Source: Phoebastria nigripes (Eukaryota; Chordata; Aves; Procellariiformes; Diomedeidae). From it: a DNA stretch of 64,000 bases. The stretch spans positions 343,451 through 407,450 of the forward strand of contig JAYKAV010003129.1 of the NCBI GenBank assembly GCA_035582835.1, given 5' to 3'. Numbering within the stretch: the first letter of the stretch is position 1; each line of letters begins with the position of its first letter. Both the position numbers and the translations under genes were made by a program. Below, piece by piece: positions 37,068 through 49,730 of the stretch. Below the pieces are notes generated by a model that did no database searches, had not been told where the DNA came from, and was given only the letters and a program-made list of their open reading frames with translations.

Positions 37068-40000
37068 CAATTCAAGTGTTAATAAAGCCTGTGGGTATGA
37101 AAGAAAATGAGAACATCTGCAGCAGTACCTCTCCCCAGCACTACAGAAACACTCCTGAACACCGCCAAAGGCACAGTACTGCTGATGTAGTGTAAAGAGC
37201 CTGATCCAAACAAGGAAAAGCAGAGGAGCACTGACAGATCTGCCTGGGCAGTTTGTAGCCAGCAGTGCTGTCACCCACTGATGGAGCACTATCCTCAGCA
37301 TCACCACCAGGCTCTGGCGCACCCACGCTGCACAACACCGCACGCNGAGGACTTACTCCACCTGCCTTAGCTGAAAAAGTGGGGTCACACCCTGGAGGCA
37401 GCATAGAAACACTGGAATGGCTAACTTTATCTTGGCTAATTAACTACAGCTCCTAGTTAGATCTTGCTCAGTTATCTCCTACAACATACAAATATCCTCC
37501 AAAANAAGATTTATGGGTTACTGAACTGGACCAGTTATATCTTCCAACATCACACATTGTATTAACTTCTCAATTTTCATAAGTAGTTCTTCTTATGGAT
37601 TCACCTTGGCTGTCTGCATGTACTTTCATTATAGGTTGCTGAAGAGTTTGTCAATAGATCTCTGGTCTTTCTCTTTGACTGTTTTGGATGTGCAAGCATC
37701 ACCTAGCATATAGACAAACTTTCTTTTATAGTTGCAATCACACCAGCTGAGGAGATAAGCTGCCTCAGTGCAATCCTACCTGCTTATCTTCTTTGCAGTT
37801 GCTTGCCCAGATCTATCCACAGAGCTGCTCAGGCATCAGACACAGACTGGGGAGCAAACAAAAGAAGCCTTGTTGCTTCGAGCCATTTAAAGGGTAGCTC
37901 GTTGCTTAATAGGTTCATTTTGGATGAAAGGGATTAGAGAGTGATCACACACAGCTCTGCAGGCAGACTGAGATGATGATCAGCAGCTGGGAATGGGCAG
38001 AAAGCTCACCCCCAGCACAGCTGTAGCCAGGAAGGATATGTGTCCATAGTATAAATTGTACAGTATTCCCTATTTGCTGTTTTTATGGCATGTTTCATAA
38101 CAGATGGATTAGAGACAGCCTTATTTGTGTACAAATTCCAGCATTCATATACAAATACAGCTCCTGGTACAAAGAAAACTACTCCCAAAACACTTGTGTG
38201 AAAAACAATTTAAGAAAAAAAAAAAAAAAAGCCCTGGGAAATGTTAGCAAATACAACTAGCAAAGGACACAATCATGACTGCGTTGGCAACCAGTTGGGA
38301 TGCAAAGTACTTCTTCGTGCTTTTTTTTTGCAGTGCTCGGCTGGTTTTGCTTTCTTCGATTGTAAGGAGCCGAGGAAGGTGCAACACGCTGATCAAACTG
38401 AGTAGTAAAATGACTGGAGTATTTAATCCATCACAGGAGGCTATGCACGGCCCCTGGGGGAGGCTGTGTCCTCGTTAGACAATAAATCTATGTTGGCTAA
38501 ATTGTCCATGTGCAATTGCTTGTGTGATCAAAAAGAAAGAGGCATAACTCAAGTAAACCTCAAACTTCATGAGCTATTATTAGCACTTTAATCATCTGTA
38601 CATTTCGGATTGCAAAAGCCAAATCCTTAGGAAGCCAGTATTTCATGATATATTAATTATTTATTATTTCCTTCGTTGTTGGTCATCTGAAAAAAGAAAA
38701 CCACAAAGGCAAAATCAGCACTACAAATTCTCTTCCAGTATCCTTAAGTGAGCCCACAAGGTTTGGTTCTTGGCTGTAGGTCCCTCTGTCTCCAGGACAC
38801 TAGGATTTTGGAAAGCCTAGCTTAGCAAGTGTCCACAATAAATGAGTGAACCTCAGCAGGAAAGAAATCCCTGCACATCTTGTACAGTAAGATACAGCTG
38901 CAAAAGGCCATTATTTCATTTTGCTGGTTACAGAATTGTTTATATCCTTTTTCAGTAAAGGTTGAAAAACAAGCAGGCTGGTATGGCTCATCATTAAGAT
39001 TTCTCATTAATCATATTTGGAGGGGTCCAGACACCAGAAGCTGCAGTGTAGGTACTGAACTGTAGTGCTGAATTGTTCTAAAGCTTCACAGAATAAAACC
39101 AAAGCAATATCTTTTCCCAAAACTCTGAAGAAACACTGCAGGCACACAGCAGAAGTTGAAAAATAAAGCCACATATTCCATCGGTGTCTGCCATCTGCAT
39201 TAGAATGAAGCAAAGTGTTTCCTCTGACGCTGGGGAAACAATGGAGAAAAGCTGATGGACGCAGGACGGGGGCTGATGCAATGCTCCGACATGCGTCCCC
39301 CCCAGGTCGGTCACAGACAAGGGAAGCATGTGTATTCAACAAACCAACCAAACCTGAACTCCTTTGCTCTGAGATTCTGCCCTGCTGAAGATGGCAGGGC
39401 GCAGAGCGGGGCCACATCCCCCAGAGCCCAGCGAGAGCCGCTCTGCATGGCCAGTGCCGCTGCCGGGCAGCAGCTCTTTGAGAGGGAGCCTGAGCGCTGG
39501 GTTGCAGCATCTCACCCCGGTGCTCCGGCTGGGAAATCACAGGCTCCCACCTTTTTCTAGCTGGGTGTTNAGCCTCATCCTCTGCTGCAAGCTGCTTCAA
39601 ATTATTTTTACCAGAATTGTGCTGGCTGATTGCTAGTCCAAAGGACAGCTCTTTTATTTTACTTTCTTTAATTGGCAATATGAGCGAGCCTAAGAATATC
39701 TTCATTGCTTGAAAACAGAGTGGTTTTGAGCTTGTCTATCATATCCTCCCATCTTAGCTTTCTATGAGGCACTACTGGCCTCTGGAGAGGTGCCGGCAGC
39801 TATCTTCTCTTTCTCTCAAGTGACCCCAAGTGATTAGAGACACCATGACATTCAGGCATTCTTCCGGTGGCCATCGGTGGCTGGGAAGTTCATCCAAGAA
39901 AAAAAAAAAAAACAACGAAAGAGCTTTGTGGTAGAGAAAAAACTGGAGAATCACTTATTGGAACAGACAGTATGGACGTGGGAGAAGCAGAGAAGCACCT

Positions 40001-40482
40001 GGCCATGGCCATGGTCTGTGTGACCTCCCAGACGTTCAGCCGAGCGCATGGCACCGCTGTCAGGCGAGGGGCCGAGGAGGGGACCCCTCCTCCGGTGCCC
40101 CTCCAGAGCAGCTCTGAGAAATCTTTAAGAGCAGAGGACACAGACATTACATATTCTGGATAAAAGCAGTATGAAATAGTGTAACAGAAAATCCTGCTCG
40201 CTGCTCTCTGTAACTGCAGAAATTTGCCTGTATGGAAATTTTTCCTCCTGTATCCACTAATAAAGCTTTATCCCTTCATCACAGAAAAAGTCACGTCTTG
40301 AGCTCTGATCGTACCTATAATCAAAAAAAGAAAGAAGGGGTTGAAATAGGGCTGCTGGCATCTGGCCAGCATAGGCCCGCTTTGCAGAGATATAAATCTT
40401 TCAAAATAACAATTTTGATTTGGCACAGCATCGTAGGATTAAAACACCTCTTTTGAAGCCCACAGCAATCATCCTGACTCAC

Positions 40483-40528
40483 CCGTTGTCTTGGGTTTTA
40501 CACTGACGGTTGGTGACTCAAACCCTCC
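40483..40528 (-). CDS. Candidate 46-nt exon
   Basis: On the minus strand the acceptor CCCCTGCTTTTCACAG is strong and the donor is GG then GTGAGT. The frame starting at the first base is open: GGFESPTVSVKPKTT plus one base. It is short and unassigned, and could easily be a chance pseudo-exon. Confidence 0.15.
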
Positions 40529-40669
40529 CTGTGAAAAGCAGGGGTTTTCACGTTCTACGAGAAGTGTTGTACAGCAGTTTCATCTGGCAGTGTAGGGAAG
40601 AAGAGGCGGATTTTATACACAACCTTGGAAAAAAAGAAAAAAGGAGGAGGTTGGAGTCAGCTAAAAGAT

Positions 40670-40795
40670 GTTAACATGACAATTCTCCTTCTGTTCCCTG
40701 TTTGGAAAACGCCTGAGCCATGGATTGCCAGAGGATAATGTCACATTGGAAATTGTTTTGTTACTATGACCATATTGCATGAATCGGAGTGACAA
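40670..40795. promoter_or_regulatory. Possible conserved regulatory block
   Basis: Mixed-composition sequence directly left of a CpG-dense patch. It contains a SOX-type ATTGTT at 40752-40757 and, 22 bases further on, ATTGCAT at 40774-40780, which resembles half of a POU octamer. The spacing is wider than in classical SOX-POU composite sites. Calling this a conserved element is inference from texture; no alignment was possible. Confidence 0.25.
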
Positions 40796-40960
40796 ACGGA
40801 GCAGGCGCCGGGGTANCCGCGCTGCCTGGCTGCCGGGGCAGCAGCGCCCACCTGCGCCCGGGCTCGGCGGGGCAGGGCTGAGGGGGGGATGCTCAGCGCC
40901 TGGGCCAGGACCACAACATCTCCGACTGAGACCGGGTGCAGCCTGCCCCTGCACATCGCC
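40796..40960. promoter_or_regulatory. Short CpG-dense patch
   Basis: About fifteen CpG dinucleotides fall within roughly 150 bases (for example GGCGCCGGGG and TGCGCCCGGGCTCGGCGGGG), against a background where CpG is rare. It is shorter than a standard CpG island. It could be the core of an unmethylated regulatory region or promoter, or simply a GC-rich patch. One N lies at 40816. Confidence 0.4.
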
Positions 40961-43900
40961 AGCAGCTTCTTTCCTTAAAAGAAACTGGGATTTTGTAGCA
41001 GTTCAAGTCACCCCTTGCTATCCCCCCCATGGGGCTGTGCAGAATCACCAGCAAACCCCATAAATGTGATCTCTGGTAGGAACACCCAAACCTAAATGAA
41101 GCCGAGGTCTGCCCTCAAAGCTCGATGTAGAACCACATATGTGGCTACTTTCCTATCAGCTACTAAAGCTGGATGTTATACAAATGTTCTCTTGTCCCGA
41201 GGATGGTGATTTTCTCTCTCCAGCATGTGTTGTGTGGGGCTCTAATGCCCTGATAAAATGCTTCCTGGTTGGAAAGCTGTGTGAGCATTGCCAAGGAAAT
41301 AGCAAGGCATTCCAGATAATTATGCTTTAGTAGAGTTTAATCAAAGCAGCCATGGACTGTACTANCACCGGAGGCATCCTGCAGATGTATTGATTTCCTC
41401 TAGGAAAGCCACATCTGTGTGCTGTAGCATGTAGAGAAACAAAAAGAGAGGATTGCGAATCCTGGCTGGAAGATGGTTGGGGTAAGCTTGATAAATCAAT
41501 GTACAAATAGGCTATTTTATTTTTCAGAAATAAGTAAAGAATAGCTTTCACTCTTCTACCACTTAGGCTTTTTTCCCTCCAGAAGAAACATACATTTTTG
41601 TTTGAAGTATAGTTTCTCTGGTTGGTAACTAGATATACTCTGTGTGATCAGAGGGGTTGAACCATTTTATGCTCTGAAGTTGAAGTACTTCAGCAATCTG
41701 TTAATATTCTTCACAGCAGTAGCTCAGAGGGTAGCCAGGACTGCCGATGTGAATTAGTGCATTTTTGCATTTCACATTTTATACAAAGCTGTATTTCAGG
41801 GGTAAGATTGTCTAGACCCTACGGCAAATCTCTCTTTTTCTGTCAAATCATATTTACCCCAGGATATAGAAAACTGTCTGCATTTACAGTGCGTTTGATG
41901 GTGTGTTTACATGCATTTAACATACCCATAACATGACAGTCCTAAGACCAGCTCTGTGTGTGGGAAAAAGGGTTGATCAAAGTACTGCATCCCAAGTCTA
42001 AAACATTTTATTAATGCCACATGTGGCCTCTCTAAGAGGCTATTATGTGGTGTGCAGGCACAGTTTGCTGTGTAAATTCATAGCTGCAGCTCACATATGG
42101 AGCTATACTTTATGTAAAGCTTCCACACATGCCACTTGTCTTTCTGCTGTCTCCAAACATGCACTCAAAGCTGCAATGGAACAAAAGTTCCCCTGAATGG
42201 AGAGCTCCAATTTTCCAGGGCAAATTTTCACTTCATTAAAATACTGTGGTTGGTAAGCAGAAATACTGTTCAATAGATTGTGAGTAGGACATCACTGGCT
42301 CCAGAAAGCAGAAAACTTCCCGGAACAGGGAGCAGGCAGCCTCCAAGCAGCAGGATGCTTTTCAGCTGTTCCCAACTCTTCTGGCTCAGAGGTTACAAAG
42401 ACCTGAAGTGACCACTGGAAAAGAACAGTAGTAACAGGTATCTTTTTTGCTTGGGTTTTCTTATTTTATACATTGAACACCTTTCCAGTTTTACTGACAG
42501 TTCTAGATCCGTGCAAGTAAACACAATTGCATTATGGCAATTCACCTGCCCCATTGTCCCAGCAGCCGTCGCAGACCTCGACAGGCAGGACCTGCTGAAC
42601 CATGCTTGTCTAAAACTGTTNGCGCATTCGAACACCGGGACTCTCAAATTTCCAGTGGGCTGAAAAATCTGTTTCTCTCCCCATCTGTAATTAAGGAGCA
42701 ACCAGCTCCCCTTGCTTGGGAGACGGCCCAAAATGCTCTGAACCTGGGCATTTTGAGTGTATTTTTTCTTATTTCCATTGCACTTAAAAACACTAATTTC
42801 CAATGGGAATGCTATACATCACCTGTACTGTGTGTAGCTGGATNGAGTTTACAATATCATGGTTATTTTAAAAAAAATAGGAAAAATACAGATACATCAC
42901 ATTTAAATAACTTCTGTTGGTTTATTGATTTGCCCTGCAGCAGATCACAGGCAGACACCTCCGCAGTGGCTGAAGGACCAGAGCCCTGCTGTATCTGGGC
43001 TGTATGGACACAAACAAGTCTCTGCTCGGAGGAACTTACAATAGCGCCAGCAAAGAAATTGCAATATAACTTATTCCTCCCTCAAAANGCTGATTTATTA
43101 TAGTGGAAACACTTATGAGAACAAAGCTGTTTCAACTACATTTTCAACTGGAAATTTTTTCATCATTTCAATAGATGAAAATATTGATCAAAACCAGGGA
43201 GACTTTCAGAGAAACTAAGCGATACGGTCTGCTGTGCCCAGCTTGCACGAGGGACGAGAGCACAGGCTTCCCCCCATGGACTTGAACGTCCTTCCTACCA
43301 GGCAATAAACCTTTTTTGAGGTTGTTTCTCCTCCTCCCCTCTTTCCAAATACTTGAAAAGTCTTTGGTTTTGTAGAGTAGGGAAAAAAATTAAAGGTAAA
43401 ATTCTTCTACAGGTGGCTGAGCAGTTTCCCACCTATCCAAATTATAATCTGAACAGACCAACGTACACTCAGGTTTCCATAACCCTAATTTTCAAAGAAA
43501 ACATTTTCATGTCAATCCCTTTTTTCTAGTAACGTAGCAGCTCCTGTACACTGCAGCATTGCAACCGCACGCCCAGCTGTGCTATTCATGGACGCAGTCT
43601 TAGAAACAGCTGATTGCCTCCAGTAGCTGCCTAGCAAATAGGCTGAAAAATCTTCTTTCCATAAGGCAAGACAGACCAGAACCAATGGTTTATTAAAAGA
43701 AACGATTGATATTTAGGTATTTGGCATATTCATTAAGCAACTTGAAAGGTCACCCTTTTAAACGTTTGCAAACAAAATGCAGGAAGAAAATCTCGCTGCA
43801 CTCTACCTCGCATACCAATAAGAAGAAATTTAAACAATAGTAGTCTTTCATTTAAAAAGAACAAACAGAAAGATTTGTGCTTCTCTTATCTCTAATCCCT

Positions 43901-44334
43901 ACTTCTCTCTCCAGAGATTTGGTCCAATTAGTTATTTCATATTAATCATGGTTTATGCTGCTCATTTCTTCCTATAGCAGCTTTCCACAGCCCTGTGTCT
44001 GTGTCGAAGGAAATAAAATACAAGTATTACTAGCTCCTATACCTTAGCAAGGACAGCAGGTTGACTACTGAGGAAGATCAAGAGTTACTTTTTGTTTTTC
44101 CAAACAGCCTGCACATAGGGAGATCTATTTCTGTAATTGCAGGTGTAAATCTGCCCAGAGGCTGATCTCTATTTGGCCAAAATAGCTGGAGTCAGTGCAA
44201 ATCTCCAGCCATTTTTCAACTGTGGGTTTTTTTGATGTTATAGCTTATGGGGTTGTTTTTCTTATTTTAACATTTGATGGCTTACCAAATGCTAAAGAAA
44301 TGTGAGATGTATATAATCATTTTATATGTAGAGT

Positions 44335-44625
44335 GGGAGAGGTTACGATGAAGTTTGTAAAATTATGAATGGCAGATTAAGGGTGCATAGGAGAAAACTA
44401 ATCATTCACGTAATGCAAGAATAAGGAACATCATAAAATTAAATTATCTAGCAGCAGTTCTAAAACAAACAAAAGGAAGTACATGTAATTATATTTTGGA
44501 ACTCATTGCCATAGAATGCTTTGAAAAAACACAAAGTGTGAATGTGTTCAGAAAACAAGTAGGCAAACTCCTGGCAAAAAGTGTGCCAATGGATGCCTAA
44601 TGCAAAGGTGTAGATATAAGATGTG
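44335..44625 (+). mobile_element. Ancient CR1/L3-like LINE relic
   Basis: Despite heavy divergence, the landmarks of the old amniote CR1 3' coding end appear in order: GAGGTTACGATGAAGTTTGT, TAAAACAAACAAAAGGAAGT, TTGGAACTCATTGCCATAGA, then ATGTGTTCAGAAAACAAG and CCAATGGATGCC. In better-preserved relatives these correspond to the stretch ending with the codons before the 3' UTR. The many substitutions and small gaps indicate an insertion far older than the copies at 22.6 and 62.7 kb. Confidence 0.72.
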
Positions 44626-47600
44626 GAAGTTGAATAAGAACCACTTTATTCTCATCCTCTCCCTAATGACCATTCTCTAAGTCAGGATACTGTGAGAGAC
44701 AGACCTTCAGCCTGACCTCACACAGCTCTTCTACTATTCTTCAGTCAAAAGCCCCACGGCTTTACAATATTCCAGGGCAAATAGCCTGAAGTCGTAGAAA
44801 AGAGTTCCTGGAGCTGTTTATAATTTCTTCCAATGTGCAATTTGATCTTTGCTGCCTAATTAGAAGCAATAGAAATCATATTAAAGCAAAAACCTGGGTC
44901 CAAACAACCCAGACTATACAGCTGGCGTCTGTGCTCTACCTGGCGGTGCCGCCGTGCAGGTAGGTCTGTGCCACAGCAGGGCACTGTACCCACCGGGCAG
45001 CTGCCACGGTCACGCACCCACGGCACCCGCACAGCCACAGGCAATTATGTTGTGCACACAGAAGTCTTTGTGTTGGCTCAGTTCAATGTGGGCAGGAATT
45101 TGTGAGCAACTTGCTTATGTACTACTCCACTGTATATTTATGAAAACATACACTGTCGAAAGGGTCACCTTTCACTGTCGTAGCAAACCATACCTTTGTC
45201 TGAATATCTGCTCGGGCTTTTAAGTTTTGCCTTAATGTTTATTAGTGATAAACAACCTCCTTTTGATTTTAATTCTTCGGCATTAATATGATTCAATTTT
45301 ACCTCATTTCAGTTGGACCTCAAGTTCTTTGGCAAATAGAAAAGGTTCCAATCATAAAGTCTTTGGTAGCCAAAGCACGTTTTTTGATCCTGAGAATTGA
45401 TAGACCAACAGTGAATGTCAAAGGCAATAAAAGTTGTCCAAACTCATAGTCTTTAACTTAGGCACTTAACCCTCTTGACAAGAGTGCATGTTAACTGACT
45501 GCAGCCTTAACCTCTTCAGTCTTGATGTAGAGGCATTCGCTTTCAGTCCACATTATCAGCAATGGCTAGGCAGGTCCTGAAACTTTTCATCAGAGAGCAT
45601 TTCACTGCCTGCAGAAGACTAAGCTTGGGAAATCCTTAGCTACTGCTTTCATTTTATTGTCACCTTTTGTAACTTAGTCTAAGAAAGACTCCATTCATAA
45701 GTTAGAGACAAGGACAGCGTAAGAGAATGCAAAACTGGTGGTGAGTAATTAACTGTAAATCCTGAGGGCACACTGTATTGAGTCAGATGCTGCACCACTG
45801 TCCCATGGCAGTGCCCTAATATTCTTTTCCAGATACAACAAAGGTTTTTTAGAGACTTCCGTACTGAATCATCTGTTGAGTTTTGCTATGCCAAGTGTAG
45901 TCTTTTGGATTTGCTGGATATAAAGCAAGGTTGGATGGGAGTTACTTAACTGTCATATTCCCTCACAGTGAGTGGTGATAAGGGAGTCTAACAGGGGTTA
46001 CAAACCAGCATCACTAGAGGAGGGAATCTTTTGTGTTAGATCTTTGGCCCTCGTTTGCACATCAGGGTCATTAACCTTTTTTCTTTTAATAAATAAAGCA
46101 GGATATCACATGACCTACAGCATGGGAACCTTCCAAAAAGGAGGAAGGAGATGAAGAGTGTGTCCTCTTGATACTCTTTGCAGCCCAGACCTTCATCCAG
46201 TTTTCTAATCACAAAGGATATGTAGAAAGATGAAGGTCCCTCAGATTTCACCACTTTCGTTATTACCAGTTCTCATGCACTGGGAGAGGAGGCGGGAGGA
46301 GTGAAAAACAAACAAATAAAAAAGGAAAACTAACTCNCCATGGACCCTCTATCAATGATAAAACAGGACTGAGCATACTCTAGCACCTCGTGGGTCTCTT
46401 CACCACCCTCCTGTTTATACTGTTTGTATGGCCATGACCCCACCTCCAACCAGCATCCCCGTTGCTCCTGCTCAGGCACAGCCCTCGTCAGTGCTTGGGA
46501 GAAAACAGGCAGCAAAAGTCTGGGCAGGAGACGATTCCCCACAGTTTGCTGCTTGGCTGCTGCACGGCTGTTTCACAGCAGGCAGATAAAACACAGCTGT
46601 AGGTATCCAGTGCCCTTCCCAGCTCTGCCAATCCATTTCTCTATCAGAAAGTGATGACACATCTTCTACACTTCTGTAAGGCACGTGGAGATGTGCAGAT
46701 AAGGAGCGCTACTCCATAAAAATCTCTTAATTACTATTCTTCTCCTCTTCTGAAAATGTCACACAAACGCCACTTTTCAATATAATAGTTTCTCCCATCT
46801 AGGGATGAGATCACCTCTGTTCTTCAAGGTGAGTATAATAATGTTGCATCCCCTCGCTGCCGAGATTGCACTGCTGGCACTCAGTCANAGTAAGAAGATA
46901 TGTAAAGAAATCAGGGTTGAGTCTTTTGCCTCTCCTAGATCACATTTTGTGTTTAATACATTTGACTTCTTTTGAGATGAATTGATAGGCATATCTCTTA
47001 AAANGGCTGTACTGTCTTACATCTCCACTTATGTCTTTCAGAAAGCCGGCTTGATGAAGGCATCCTGTTCTTGCTGGGTACAAAAAAAACTGTGCCACCT
47101 GAACTCTTATTGATTGTGGTGTTTAGAGAATGCTGTATTCTGTCATCTTCCAGTATATGGTTAATATATGAGATGAGACAATGTTCCCTGTCAAAGTACG
47201 CTTGGTTATANCGACTTTGTCAGTAATACGTAGAACAAAACAACAGATCCAATTTCATTGAGGAGACTCAAAAAGGCACCACTGTACTCCAAAAAAGCCA
47301 TAATCTGTCCAGTATTCAGCTTTTCTACTAAACTAGTTAAATACATTGATCAAAAGCCAATTACTTACTCAAAGGTATGTTTGAGGTATACATTGCATTG
47401 GTATTATTATGGTAAGCCTTTTCAAACAATGCAGAAGTCTGACTTGCAAAGAGAAATTACTCTTCAGAAGACCTACACTTGTCCTTAGGACGTCACTGCT
47501 TGAGGACCTTCTGCTGCTCTAGGATCTGCTAATCAAAATAACCTGAAATGTGACCTGAGTCCCAAGAAGGCCAAAGGTATTTTTAAATGCCTAATTTCTG

Positions 47601-49660
47601 TTCCCTTGCCCCATTCCCATAAATACCCAGGGGACTTGTTCACTTAATACTTCTGTGGGTAAAGGTTTAGACTGAAATTACTGGAGATTCAGGCTTTTCC
47701 ACACCAAGGAGCGGGAAGCTGTTTCTCCAGTGATTTTAGATGATACTCATTTTTACTTNTATGTCTTGCTTGTATGAGCAGTCAGCTAAGGAAACCTTAT
47801 TGCACACTATATTAAGTTTTTAAGAAAGGAGAATATTACCAGGTAAAAGACTTACCATTTGCTTATACTGAACTCTGNTTTTTTTCATTCAGTTGCTGTT
47901 AATATGACTGCATATAAATATATATGTTTTTAAAGAAGAATAATGTACTGCAAATACATACAACTAACTCCCTATGAAGTTATACAAATGATAATATTTT
48001 TTCCCCTGTATCTTCACACAAAAAACATTTCCTCCTGGCAGAGGCCACTTCTCATCCAGATCTCAAGTGAAAAGCTAGTCTGTAAGGAAGTCATTTAGTT
48101 GAGTGATTCTGCTTTATCTCATTTAGACTTCAATGATGTGTTTTTATTAAATAAAATAAAAAATGCAGCAAAGAGCACCATCAATAACTAATGTCTGTTT
48201 GAGGGGGCAACGGGATGAAAATATCTGCCATAATCTTTTTTCANCAAGATTGATCTTAACATCCACCATTTCTAAGCTTTACACAATGGAGCTCATAATA
48301 TTTACTGTGCTTTTGTCTTACAGTGTTTAAGACTGCATCCCAAAAAGTGGGTACTTTACAGTTAATTGAAATTTTTCTTTTCTGCAGTAATTATCTAAAA
48401 TTATGTTTCGTTTCTTTCCAACAAGAAATTGTCATGAGGATTACATAAAAGCCATCTTGATAAAAAGTCTTTGTACGTGCTGTTTCGTGTTTTGTTTACA
48501 AGCCTGTAGCTACTTCAGACAACAAGCAAAGATGAAGTACAAGTTGGAGAATATGAACCAAGCACTGTTGTAAGTTTTAACTTTGCTGAATTTTCACTAC
48601 AATACTAGTTCAAAGATTTTTTTCAAGTTTAGCTAACGGTGCCATGAAACAACACCAAAATGGCAAGACTGAAAAAACATTTTTGTTTCAATATATAAGA
48701 GCAAACCAAACCAGGAAAAAAACCAAAAAGAGAGAAGCTTTGATGTATTTTCTCCCATCATCCACAGTTCTCCCTTCTTCACCAGTTTTTCCCCCCTCTG
48801 AAGTGTTAAACACAGCTTTTTTTGTGGCTAAACTTCTTGACTTTCTTTCACCTTGCTCCTCTTTATTTCTAAGCAGTTTAGGGTACAGTTTGAATAAGAG
48901 GCATTCTTCAATGGATATGAAAGAGTCATTTGAAGTAAATACGTTAAGTATCCTTGATCTTTCATGCTCTTTAATTATCCAGAGCTGGATGTTAAATTTT
49001 ACTTTACTGCCTGCCTAATGACTACCAAAACATTTCACTGTCTACTCAACAGTTTGAAAATACCCGAGTCAGGTACATCACGTACTGATAAGTGCTGTGA
49101 CATGGGACAGGCTGGGTAATGCCTGCCCAGACCTCCGCTGCTCCTGCCTGCGGGNTGAGGATGCGCGGCCAGAGGCTCCCAGGCACGGCCCTGCCGGGAG
49201 GGATGCGCTGCTGCCAACACCACGAGGTGTTGCCTTCCTAGGCGTTGCTAGTTGTTTACCATCTAACTTAGAGTATTTTATATCAATCTGCTTTTCAGAA
49301 GTGCTGGAGACTTGCTTTCTGAATTCATACCTCTGTCACAGCGCTTATTTGGCATTCAGGTACAGATAAATTTAATAATGCTGGTGACAGTAGAAAAATT
49401 TAGGCCTTTAGGTTTTATAAACAAAAACATCTGTCTGAAGGTTTGAGGGAAACAAACAAAAAATATTGCAAATGTGAAAGTGAATTTACATTTTTTATAT
49501 GAAAAAGCATTCATAAATAACATTTGGTATTATTCTTTGTGTTGCTTATGCAATAAAAATGAGTAAGGATACACAATTTTAAGGAAAAACCCTCTGAAGA
49601 TGCAAAAATGCTGTGGAAATAGAAATTAATTACAATTTACAACATCCCCCTAAAGTCAGA

Positions 49661-49730
49661 ATTATTATCCCACCTTTTAGAATAAGAGTTTAAAGAACTA
49701 ATCCAAATTCCACAATCAGTCCTAGGCATA
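49661..49730 (+). repeat. Possible MIR-like CORE-SINE remnant
   Basis: ATTATTATCCCACCTTTTAG followed by GAGTTTAAAGAACTAATCC and CCACAATCAGTC resembles, with many changes, the 3' part of MIR elements (a TTATCCCCATTTTACAGA-type block, a GTTAAGTAACTTGCCC-type block and a CACACAGC-type block, in that order). The match is from memory of the family pattern and is weak. Confidence 0.3.

Larger units (their letters stand above)
34366..44334. other. Unique sequence with hairpin, open frame and CpG patch
   Basis: No transposon family was recognised across about 10 kb. Notable items listed separately are a hairpin at 35.6 kb, an unrecognised open frame at 36.6 kb, a candidate exon at 40.5 kb and a possible regulatory block at 40.7 kb. 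Homopolymer A tracts lie at about 36596-36607, 38214-38231 and 39898-39913. The GC-rich stretch at about 39240-39570 opens a 232-codon minus-strand frame that I regard as compositional. Confidence 0.5.

Noticed and set aside
39007..39705. 232-codon open frame on the minus strand, the longest in the window
   Set aside because: It crosses a GC-rich patch where plus-strand frames are also open, contains an N codon and shows no domain I recognise. It looks compositional.
42534..43103. 189-codon plus-strand open frame
   Set aside because: It contains several N codons, is of mixed low-information composition, and has no splice or start context. Treated as chance.
44913..44959. 47-nt plus-strand unit ending GTGCAG-GTAGGT with open frame TIQLASVLYLAVPPC
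   Set aside because: The acceptor has no pyrimidine tract, so splicing there is unlikely.
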